Shown here: positions 1-6,580 of the stretch, one piece after another | How the letters are laid out: each line of letters opens with the position of its first letter | How positions within the stretch are numbered: the stretch's first letter is position 1 | Source of the DNA: Candidatus Kerfeldbacteria bacterium | Lineage (GTDB): Bacteria > Patescibacteriota > Patescibacteriia > UBA9570 | Assembly: GCA_003512175.1 (NCBI GenBank) | Contig: DOSP01000020.1 | Location: 1-10,538, forward strand | DNA: 10,538 bases | Reading direction: 5' to 3' | Notes under the pieces: model-generated | What the model was told of the DNA's origin: nothing | What the model saw: only the letters and a program-made list of their open reading frames with translations | The model's database searches: none | Program-made: the position numbers and the translations under genes

Positions 1-166
1 CCGCCCCAGCCTGCCTGGCCACCGCTACGGTTTGGTCAGTGGACCCGTCATCCACAATCAGTACTTCTACTTTGTCTACACCGGGTAATTGCCGTGGAAT
101 TTCATGAATGACCGCTGCCAGCGTATCCGCCTCGTTATAACACGGAATGGTGACAATGAGTTTCAT
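1..166 (-). CDS. GT2 family glycosyltransferase, N-terminal part (runs off the window)
   Basis: Only the first 55 codons are present; the gene continues beyond position 1. Translation begins MKLIVTIPCYNEADTL and goes on to VEVLIVDDGSTD, which are the two opening signatures of the GT-A fold of family 2 transferases: the PCYNE strand-loop and the DDGSTD nucleotide-binding strand. Such enzymes move a sugar from a nucleotide sugar to a lipid or glycan acceptor on the cytoplasmic side of the membrane. The ATG overlaps the TGA of ugd in an ATGA (166-163), so translation is probably coupled to ugd. The PGVDKVEVLIVDDGSTD form is common in polyprenyl-phosphate glycosyltransferases (GtrB/DPM1-like), and a GtrA-like gene lies three genes upstream, so a GtrA/GtrB-type pairing is possible. 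Donor and acceptor cannot be told from this fragment. Confidence 0.9.
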   Translation of the reverse strand, partial: MKLIVTIPCYNEADTLAAVIHEIPRQLPGVDKVEVLIVDDGSTDQTVAVARQAGA

Positions 167-1458
167 GATGTTGGTCGACCAATCGAGTAGTACTGAAAAC
201 CTAATTCTTGCATCGTTTTGGGCTTCAGTAAATTGCGCCCATCAAACACCGCCGTACCAGCCATCAACGATTTAATTTTAATCCAGTCGAGCTCCTTAAA
301 CTCTTTCCATTCCGTCACCACTAATACCGCCACAGCATCACGTACGGCTTCGTAGGGATCACCGGCAAAGGCGACTGTCTCGGGCAACACTTGGCGAGCC
401 AGTTCAGTGGCCTGATAATCAAACGCCGTCACAATCGCACCGCCCTCAACTAACTGCTGAATCACGTCGATGGCGGCTGATTCGCGAATATCATCGGTAT
501 TATCTTTGAACGCCAGGCCCAACACCGCAATCCGCTGCTCCTTCACATCAGACAAGACCCGGCCTATCCGATCAATAAAATGGCGACGCTGATTGCGGTT
601 CACTTCAATCACTGATTTCAACAAACGAAAATCATACCCTGATGCCCCAGCCATTTGGTTGAGAGCAGAAACATCTTTAGGAAAACACGACCCACCCCAA
701 CCGATACCGGCTTTCAAAAATTTTGGTCCAATGCGGTGATCCAGACCAACACCGTAAGCGACTTCTTCAATATCGGCCTGCATGCGCTCACACACTTGAG
801 CGATTTCATTGATAAAGGAAATTTTGGTCGCCAGAAAAGCATTCGAGGCATATTTAATTAACTCCGCCGATTCAACAGTGGTCACCACTTTTTGGCCACG
901 AATATCCTTGAATACATCCAACATCACATCACTGGCTCGATCGGTGCGTACACCAATCACCACGCGATCCGGTGAAAAAAAGTCATCAACGGCGCAGCCT
1001 TCACGTAAAAATTCTGGACATGAAGCATAGGCAAAATCGCCCGAATACAGCTGCTGAATAATTTTTTCCACCTGTTTACCTGTGCCCACTGGAACAGTTG
1101 ATTTAGTCACGATCACCGTATACTTCTGTAGCAATTTTGCAATGCTTTCCGCGGCCGCAAACACATACTGCAAATCAGCCGTGCCATCGGCCGCCGACGG
1201 CGTACCAACGGCAATGATGGCTACATCACTGGTTGGGATGGCTTCAGCCAAATCAGTCGTAAATCGTAATCGACCAGCTTGGCTATTGGTATGCACCACT
1301 GACTCTAAGCCAGGCTCATATATGGGAATAATCCCCTTGTTCAACCGACTAATTTTTTCCTGACTAATATCAACACAGGTCACGGTATGGCCAACCTCAG
1401 CTAAACAGGCACCAGTGACTAAACCAACATAACCCGTACCGATTACACTAATATTCAT
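163..1458 (-). CDS. ugd: UDP-glucose 6-dehydrogenase
   Basis: Oxidises UDP-glucose to UDP-glucuronate in the cytoplasm using two NAD+, giving the precursor of uronic acids and, after decarboxylation, of UDP-xylose. The 431-residue length is normal for the bacterial family. The N-terminal Rossmann motif GTGYVG is at residues 7-12. Family landmarks follow in order: GTP at 85-87, STVPVGT at 120-126, the lysine and asparagine of IKYASNAF (K202, N206), and the catalytic cysteine C258 in GGSCFPKD. The C-terminal UDP-binding domain carries GLAFKDNTDDIRES (314-327) and the DGRN element (406-409). All key residues are present, so it should be active. It starts 8 nt after the SDR gene upstream and ends in an ATGA overlap with the next GT2. 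No Shine-Dalgarno sequence is seen; a possible promoter ends directly at its ATG. Confidence 0.97.
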   Translation of the reverse strand: MNISVIGTGYVGLVTGACLAEVGHTVTCVDISQEKISRLNKGIIPIYEPGLESVVHTNSQAGRLRFTTDLAEAIPTSDVAIIAVGTPSAADGTADLQYVFAAAESIAKLLQKYTVIVTKSTVPVGTGKQVEKIIQQLYSGDFAYASCPEFLREGCAVDDFFSPDRVVIGVRTDRASDVMLDVFKDIRGQKVVTTVESAELIKYASNAFLATKISFINEIAQVCERMQADIEEVAYGVGLDHRIGPKFLKAGIGWGGSCFPKDVSALNQMAGASGYDFRLLKSVIEVNRNQRRHFIDRIGRVLSDVKEQRIAVLGLAFKDNTDDIRESAAIDVIQQLVEGGAIVTAFDYQATELARQVLPETVAFAGDPYEAVRDAVAVLVVTEWKEFKELDWIKIKSLMAGTAVFDGRNLLKPKTMQELGFQYYSIGRPTS

Positions 1459-1465
1459 CGCGAGT

Positions 1466-1493
1466 ACTATAGGGTATGGGCAGCATAAGTCAA
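1466..1493 (-). promoter_or_regulatory. Possible internal promoter for ugd, leaderless
   Basis: On the minus strand TTGACT (1493-1488) and TATAGT (1471-1466) are separated by 16 nt, each 5/6 to the sigma-70 consensus. The expected start of transcription falls on or next to the A of the ugd ATG (1458), which would give a leaderless mRNA, in keeping with the lack of a ribosome binding site. It lies inside the 3' end of the preceding gene, so chance matches are possible. Confidence 0.35.
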
Positions 1494-2489
1494 GACCCGG
1501 CTGCCTAACATATCAGCCACGGTTTGCTGCAACCCTTCGTCTAACCCAATCACTGGGAACCAGCCTAAACGCTGCTTAGCCTTGCGAATATCAGCCACAC
1601 CAGGTTTGTTCAAGAATGGAATAGCGTCTGTAAATTGAATTTTGGATTTTGATTCCGTCAACGTCACAATTTTCTTGGCGATTTCGAGCACAGTGTAGCG
1701 TTCTGGACTGCCTAAATTCACCGCCCCATCAATTTTATAATTCATTAACTTGAGTAAGCCATCGACCGCATCTTTCACAAAACAGTAGGTATCGGTTTCT
1801 GAGCCGTCACCATAAATCGTGATATCTTTTCCTTCCGCCGCCGCCACTACAAAATCTGGAATCATCCGGCCAGAATTGAGGGCCATGCGTGGACCGTAGG
1901 TATTGAATAACCGAGCAATTTTGATATCGACACCAAATTGCTTGCCAAAACTCACCACAAAGGCTTCGGCGAAACGTTTGCCTTCATTATAACAACTGCG
2001 TTGACCAATCGGATCAATAAAGCCCCAATAATCCTCTGGGAACAAATCTTGTCCATCAATTGGATCCCCATACACTGCGGAAGATGATGCCAGGAGATAT
2101 TTGGCCTGATACTGCCGGGCAATTTCTAAGGTGTTGCGCACAACATAGGAATTGGCCAGTAATGTAGCAAAGACATTTTGCTCAAAGGCATGTTTGTTGG
2201 TGGGCACCGCTAAATTATAGACCTCTTGGACACCTTGAAATTGCACTTGAAACTTTTCTAACTCCGGAAACAGCGTTAAATCAAGTGGTGTGCTGGCATC
2301 ATGCTTAATGAAGATGAAGTTTGGATTACCGAGTAAATGTTCTATGTTCTCTACCCGACCGGTAATGAAGGTATCAACACAAATCACCTTGTTGTGCTTG
2401 ACCAATTCATCACAGAGGTGCGAACCGATAAATCCGGCACCACCAATCACTAAGACGTTTTTTTTATCAAAAATGGCGTGTTGTACCAT
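1467..2489 (-). CDS. NAD-dependent epimerase/dehydratase, UDP-glucuronate decarboxylase-like
   Basis: Extended short-chain dehydrogenase of 340 residues acting on a nucleotide sugar. The NAD motif GGAGFIG is at 16-22, the active-site strand SSSAVYGDP at 135-143, and the YxxxK pair is Y167/K171 in SCYNEGKR. The stretches PEDYWGFIDPIGQRSCYNEGK and RLFNTYGPRM are typical of UDP-xylose synthases, and ugd lies directly downstream, so UDP-glucuronate is the obvious substrate. However, two residues I recall as needed for decarboxylation are absent: the Glu of TSEVYG is A138, and the Arg of the RKP(D/S)I motif is replaced near G297 (KPGVADI). It may therefore be an epimerase or a divergent decarboxylase. 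I chose ATG 2489, 1 nt after the gtrA TGA; a TTG at 2528 would add 13 unusual residues. The class is certain, the exact reaction is not. Confidence 0.88.
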   Translation of the reverse strand: MVQHAIFDKKNVLVIGGAGFIGSHLCDELVKHNKVICVDTFITGRVENIEHLLGNPNFIFIKHDASTPLDLTLFPELEKFQVQFQGVQEVYNLAVPTNKHAFEQNVFATLLANSYVVRNTLEIARQYQAKYLLASSSAVYGDPIDGQDLFPEDYWGFIDPIGQRSCYNEGKRFAEAFVVSFGKQFGVDIKIARLFNTYGPRMALNSGRMIPDFVVAAAEGKDITIYGDGSETDTYCFVKDAVDGLLKLMNYKIDGAVNLGSPERYTVLEIAKKIVTLTESKSKIQFTDAIPFLNKPGVADIRKAKQRLGWFPVIGLDEGLQQTVADMLGSRVLTYAAHTL

Positions 2490-2490
2490 A

Positions 2491-2883
2491 TCACCGTACA
2501 GTATACACCCACCACTTATTCCCGACAAAATTCCACGCCACTAAAAACCCGGCCAGCACTATTTTTACAGCGATATCGCCGAAACCAAACTGGATGAACG
2601 TTGAAAATAAAAAGGTATAGAGAATAAAGCCTGACACGGACACCACTAAAAATTTGCTAACCATCACGCCGTGGTCGGTGCGTTTGGTGCGAAACGTCCA
2701 AAAGGCATTCCATAGATAGCTATTTACCGTAGCGCAGGCCATGGACAGCATGGCCGCCACCACCAACCAATCGTTAAACCAATCGGTTAAGCGAGTCAGG
2801 GCAAGATACACGCCAAAGTCGACGACCGTATTCAGGCCGCCGACCAGGCAGAACTTAATGAACTGGCGCAGGCTGGTGGACAC
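2491..2883 (-). CDS. GtrA family membrane protein
   Basis: Small polytopic protein of about 130 residues with four predicted membrane segments (roughly 9-30, 39-60, 77-97 and 103-121). The family signatures are NTVVDFGVYLAL in the first helix, NSYLWNAFWTFR after the second, and WNFVGNKWWVY at the C terminus. GtrA proteins are thought to move or hold polyprenyl-phosphate-linked sugars in the membrane for surface glycan modification, usually with a GtrB-like transferase. There is no upstream ATG in frame. I prefer GTG at 2883 because it begins just before the conserved QFIKFCLVGG; a TTG at 2940 would give 149 residues. Neither has a good ribosome binding site. Either start overlaps the end of the upstream GT4 gene (29 or 86 nt), and the stop is 1 nt from the next ATG, so translation is probably coupled on both sides. 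Confidence 0.9.
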   Translation of the reverse strand: MSTSLRQFIKFCLVGGLNTVVDFGVYLALTRLTDWFNDWLVVAAMLSMACATVNSYLWNAFWTFRTKRTDHGVMVSKFLVVSVSGFILYTFLFSTFIQFGFGDIAVKIVLAGFLVAWNFVGNKWWVYTVR

Positions 2884-4012
2884 GCTGTCCAGTGTAGCAC
2901 TGGAGTTGCTGTTGATACAATATGGCCGTTGTGTCTGCAATGGTGTCCCACAGATAGTTGGCTTGGATCAAAGCGCGAGCACTGTCGCCTAAGTTTTTCG
3001 CCAACACTGGATTGTCTAACACATTCTGCAAGGCGTTGCGTAGAGCAGGTACTCGACCCACTGGAACCAAGATACCATGACCATCCACCACTTCACGATT
3101 AGCTGGAATATCACTGGCAATCAGAGTCTTGCCGTAGCTACCGGCTTCCAGTAAGACAATCGGTAACCCTTCGGACTCAGACGGTAAAACGAAACAATAG
3201 GCGTTGGAAAATAACTCTTGCAAGGCTTTACCCGTTTGTAAACCGGTAAAGATAATCTTGGGGTTATTATCCGCCAAGGCTTTGACCTCGCGCACATATT
3301 CATCGGTAAAGGCCGCATCGCCCACAATCACTAAAGGCTTATCGGTGTGTAACCCTTGGTAGGCGCGAATTAAATGATGCACACCTTTGTGCCGCACTAA
3401 CCTGGACACCATTAAGATGTACCCATCTTTCTGCAAACCAAACTGCTGTTGAATAATGCTGGGTGCAACTGCTGGCAACAGACTGGCGCCATTCGGAATA
3501 TATTGAACGATCCGATTATACACCTCGTAAGCATAATCCTGCAGCGTACGCGATACGGTAATCACCTCATGGGCAAACTTCATGGCGGACCATTCACCTA
3601 CCCATAACATCAGTTTGGCAAAACTACCCCATTTTTGATGCTGGCGATCGATACAATGGAACGTCACTATCACTCTGGCTTTCGGACGTAACAGCCGTGC
3701 GACCCAGGTCAATAAGGCTGGCCCAACCGCATGAATATGAATGATATCAGCTTTTTCAATGAGAGCAGCGTGAAAAATTGCGAATAGCGTATGGCTGATC
3801 GCATCTAAATGTTTGCTATAGATACTCGGTAAGCTAACCAAACGAACACCTTTGTAGAATTGCTTCTGCTTACTGGTGTACCACGGACGAGTATAGACAA
3901 CCACCGCTGTATTCGGCCGCTTGGCTAAACGCACAGCCAACTCTTCCACATGCCGTTCCACACCGCCAGCTTGCGTTGGAATACCCTTTTGTCCAATGAA
4001 GGTAATTTTCAT
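2855..4012 (-). CDS. GT4 family glycosyltransferase
   Basis: A retaining GT-B glycosyltransferase of 385 residues, expected to act at the cytoplasmic face. The N-terminal domain opens with the glycine-rich loop IGQKGIPTQAGGVERHVEEL (residues 6-25), typical of family 4 enzymes of capsule and exopolysaccharide clusters. The donor-binding domain starts around YILMVSRLVRHKG (198-210; R204 and K209 would contact the diphosphate), and the E-x7-E motif is E281 to E289 in EGLPIVLLE. Start: ATG 4012 is preceded by AAGG at a 9-nt spacing, one of the few recognisable ribosome binding sites here, and gives the family's normal N terminus; the in-frame ATG at 4030 adds only six residues. Its 3' end overlaps the gtrA start. 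The 95 nt upstream hold a palindrome, so it may open a second transcription unit. The donor sugar cannot be named. Confidence 0.94.
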   Translation of the reverse strand: MKITFIGQKGIPTQAGGVERHVEELAVRLAKRPNTAVVVYTRPWYTSKQKQFYKGVRLVSLPSIYSKHLDAISHTLFAIFHAALIEKADIIHIHAVGPALLTWVARLLRPKARVIVTFHCIDRQHQKWGSFAKLMLWVGEWSAMKFAHEVITVSRTLQDYAYEVYNRIVQYIPNGASLLPAVAPSIIQQQFGLQKDGYILMVSRLVRHKGVHHLIRAYQGLHTDKPLVIVGDAAFTDEYVREVKALADNNPKIIFTGLQTGKALQELFSNAYCFVLPSESEGLPIVLLEAGSYGKTLIASDIPANREVVDGHGILVPVGRVPALRNALQNVLDNPVLAKNLGDSARALIQANYLWDTIADTTAILYQQQLQCYTGQRVHQPAPVH

Positions 4013-4075
4013 AACGCGCAACCTTATCATACCCTGATGATAATGTCAATACCTATGACAAAAACACGCCACAAC

Positions 4076-4107
4076 CCGTAGGGGTAATTCATGAATTACC
4101 CCTACGG
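4076..4107. repeat. Perfect 32-bp palindrome between two glycosyltransferase genes
   Basis: The arm CCGTAGGGGTAATTCA (4076-4091) is followed without spacer by its exact reverse complement (4092-4107). It touches the TAA of the GT2 gene upstream (4110-4108). As RNA it would form a strong hairpin, but in the direction of transcription no T-run follows directly (five Ts lie about 10 nt on), so it is not a textbook terminator. From memory, GTAGGGG...CCCCTAC palindromes recur as dispersed elements in CPR and some other bacterial genomes; this cannot be tested in a single window. It could act as an mRNA-stabilising end or a partial terminator. Confidence 0.85.
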
Positions 4108-4953
4108 TTATTTGAAAATTGCCTTTATTTCACCTATAAATTCGTTTCTATACCTTTTTGAAATAATGCCGCGAACCGCATTAATGGCGATCAACCAGCC
4201 GTTGGCCCACCACATGCCTAACCAATAGTCAAGCCGTTTTGGCCAAAATTTCCGGCGCAGATAGGCTCGATTTTTGATGCGCATGTAGCCAAATTTCTCC
4301 CAATCCCGATTCAGGCTGGAGTGATGATGCTCAACCACAATGGTTGGATCCGCTACTACCTTACCTACTCTGGCCACCCGATAGCTAAAATCAAAATCCT
4401 CACCTAACCCATACCCAGCAAACCACTCATCAAATTGGGTAGCTTTGACTTTGGCCCAGCGATAACACATAAATGCACCCGGTAACCAATCCACTTGTTG
4501 TCTCTTCAGCACAGGGTTAATGATGTTAAATAAACCAAATGAAATGCCATATGGTTTTATGGTATAGGTACCAGTCATTGTACCAATGATTTTTTTAGTC
4601 AAACCAAAAGTTGGTTCACCACTAATACTTCCAGTCACACCAATGATCGATTCATCGGTAAACGCTGCCAGGACTTTCTCTATAGTATTGGGCGGAAACA
4701 CGACATCGTCATCACAGTAGATCACGATATCGGTGTCCAGTGGTACATGCTGACGCGCCAGATTGCGTTGTTTAGTAATGCCCGGTGCAGATTGGTAATA
4801 TTGATAAGGAAATTTTTGCACAATAGCTTGTGCTGTGGTCGATCCATCAACTACAATACACCGAGCAGTGACCGTTTGTTCCTGGATGCTGGTTAAACAG
4901 CGGCTTAATTCACCCGGGCGATCTTTCGTAACGACAATAACGGTGACGTTCAT
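4108..4953 (-). CDS. GT2 family glycosyltransferase
   Basis: Inverting GT-A glycosyltransferase of 281 residues. Signatures in order: VIVVTKDRPGELSRCL (5-20), VVDGST (34-39), GITKQRNLA (58-66), the metal- and nucleotide-binding DDD at 81-83 in YCDDDVVFP, the acceptor-site ED pair E185-D186 in GLGEDFDFSYR, and a histidine cluster H209-H211. All parts of a working active site are present. The C-terminal 50 residues are rich in Trp, Arg and Lys (RRKFWPKRLDYWLGMWW) with a hydrophobic stretch at 246-263, so the protein probably sits against the inner membrane. The ATG overlaps the TGA of the upstream membrane-anchored gene in an ATGA, so the two are translationally coupled. The gene ends directly at the palindrome. 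The sugar transferred is unknown. Confidence 0.93.
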   Translation of the reverse strand: MNVTVIVVTKDRPGELSRCLTSIQEQTVTARCIVVDGSTTAQAIVQKFPYQYYQSAPGITKQRNLARQHVPLDTDIVIYCDDDVVFPPNTIEKVLAAFTDESIIGVTGSISGEPTFGLTKKIIGTMTGTYTIKPYGISFGLFNIINPVLKRQQVDWLPGAFMCYRWAKVKATQFDEWFAGYGLGEDFDFSYRVARVGKVVADPTIVVEHHHSSLNRDWEKFGYMRIKNRAYLRRKFWPKRLDYWLGMWWANGWLIAINAVRGIISKRYRNEFIGEIKAIFK

Positions 4954-6578
4954 TGTTCGGCTTGAATAGCTTGATCAGTGCGTAAGGCTCCCACTGTGCG
5001 AGACAATACAGTACCCGTAAAACTGTCCCGCGCCGTGAACCGCAAATCGTTGGTGAGATTGATGGTCTTGCCGACCTGATCACTGTTGGGCAACACTCGT
5101 ACTTCAAAACTGGCACCCTGGGCATGGGAAAAACTGGGAATCGCTGAGGTGTGCCAAGTGACTGTGCGGGTGGTGGCATCATAACTCATGGCCCCACCTT
5201 CGGTCACGGCTGAATGTCCAGTCCATTCGACTTGTGATGGTAAGGTCGTCTGCAACGTCACATTGGTGAGATCATTGGTAAAATCTTCGACTTGCCAGAA
5301 AATCCGCACAGCACTCACGTCCCAAGCACGCATGGGATGAGGCCCATAGCCTAAATCGTAATTGGCTACTTGGGTGACAGCTAAGGTGGAATTGAACTTA
5401 CTGGCCCAGGTGACCGGTGCAGTATACGTAGTGACACCAATGTCACTGATCGTGGCTGTGGCGGATGCGGTGTATCCAATCGATAAATTTTTTTGCCTGG
5501 TGTTGGCCGGCATAGTTAAAGTTAGGGTTTTGACGCGCCGCTCACCGGGGACTAAACTGCCATCTTGCCAATAGAATTTCTCGCCGTTGGTTGCTGTAAT
5601 GGTAGTAGTGATATTGTCCAGCGTGGTGTCACCGGCGTTGGTTTGCGTAATGGTGTAGCGTAAAGCATCACCCACATTGACGACACTCGGGCCAGAGGTG
5701 CTCAAGGCTAAGCGGGGCGTTAACACTTCAATCGGTTGCTGTAAGGCAACTTGTTGATAGGGCGTCACCGTGCATTGATCAATCCCACGCACCGTCATCA
5801 CGTGTTTCCCTTCACCAACCGCATTACTGAATGACCCGGTAATAGTAATCTGCCCACCGGATTGCGCTGGAATACTATCTAATTCAACCTTACCATCATC
5901 TTTGATCGGTAGTGAACTCGTTTCAACCGTAAAGGTGTCCGGAATATCCACGACAATACACACATTCTGTCGATCAGATTGCGAGCTATTGTAATAGTCG
6001 ACTGTCCAGGTAAATGATTCGTTATTCAAAATTTGATCCGGTGTATTCACCACCACCTCCAAACTTGACGTGTCCAGCTTAAATTCTACAGTGCGATAGC
6101 CCGAGAACTCTTGGCCGAAATAGCTATACGTATACACCGCAATGGCCCGATACGTAGAAAACACATCACCGGACATCGTCCCTTGGGTGCTAATAGTTTC
6201 CGTACGGCCAACCGGTAAGCGATCCCACTGCCAGGTGACTGGATCACTGGTTTGAAACCCGGCGGGCAGGACTAGTTTTACATCCACTGCATTGATTGAT
6301 TTTTTAATCACCGCTATATCTGTATTCAGTACCATTGGTTCACCACTAATCACCACATCTGGCGCAGTGATGGTGACTTCAACTTCTGGTTCTATGGAAA
6401 AGATAGTCCACCAACCCAGCAACACAATATTACTTCCGAGCAGTAATAAAATCACAAAGGACAACAACGTATCAATTACCAGATGATGCATCCGATCATT
6501 GTACTCATCAGTAAAATAATGCCACAGATATGGAAAAAGAATGTGACCGGTTTTTTTTGTGACGTGCTTAATCCACAT
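4950..6578 (-). CDS. Single-pass membrane protein with DUF11-like beta-sandwich repeats
   Basis: A 542-residue protein with a short cytoplasmic N terminus, one membrane helix (about 34-60, IDTLLSFVILLLLGSNIVLLG) and a large beta-rich outer part. The latter divides into about four Ig-like modules (roughly 65-170, 172-285, 286-400 and 400-540), each with the pattern of DUF11/CARDB-type domains: a TITAPDVVISGEP-like opening, a strand with IPDTFTVETSS or LPSQVEWTG, and a closing exchange strand. The last module (YGPHPMRAWDVSAVRIFWQV, then FTNDLTNVTLQ) resembles one I associate with CPR cell-surface proteins. Two cysteines (C207, C269) in module 2 could form a disulfide. There is no catalytic motif, so a binding, spacer or scaffold role at the cell surface is inferred. 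The ATG is 2 nt after the stop of the secreted glycosidase-like gene, and the end is coupled to a GT2, tying it to glycan assembly. No ribosome binding site is visible. Confidence 0.82.
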   Translation of the reverse strand: MWIKHVTKKTGHILFPYLWHYFTDEYNDRMHHLVIDTLLSFVILLLLGSNIVLLGWWTIFSIEPEVEVTITAPDVVISGEPMVLNTDIAVIKKSINAVDVKLVLPAGFQTSDPVTWQWDRLPVGRTETISTQGTMSGDVFSTYRAIAVYTYSYFGQEFSGYRTVEFKLDTSSLEVVVNTPDQILNNESFTWTVDYYNSSQSDRQNVCIVVDIPDTFTVETSSLPIKDDGKVELDSIPAQSGGQITITGSFSNAVGEGKHVMTVRGIDQCTVTPYQQVALQQPIEVLTPRLALSTSGPSVVNVGDALRYTITQTNAGDTTLDNITTTITATNGEKFYWQDGSLVPGERRVKTLTLTMPANTRQKNLSIGYTASATATISDIGVTTYTAPVTWASKFNSTLAVTQVANYDLGYGPHPMRAWDVSAVRIFWQVEDFTNDLTNVTLQTTLPSQVEWTGHSAVTEGGAMSYDATTRTVTWHTSAIPSFSHAQGASFEVRVLPNSDQVGKTINLTNDLRFTARDSFTGTVLSRTVGALRTDQAIQAEQ

Positions 6579-6580
6579 AC

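Noticed and set aside
4021..4049. Possible promoter before the second GT4 gene (TTGACA at 4049-4044 on the minus strand)
   Set aside because: The -35 is perfect, but the nearest good -10 (TATGAT, 4031-4026) is only 12 nt away and at 17 nt there is only a 3/6 match. Kept as a weak possibility, not annotated.
4076..4107. Palindrome as a classical rho-independent terminator
   Set aside because: No U-tract follows directly in the direction of transcription, and the palindrome has no separate loop; it is reported as a repeat instead.
4910..5182. 90-codon minus-strand frame across the junction of the beta-sandwich and GT2 genes
   Set aside because: It is out of frame with both strong genes, rich in Pro and Arg as expected of a shadow frame, and has no family features.
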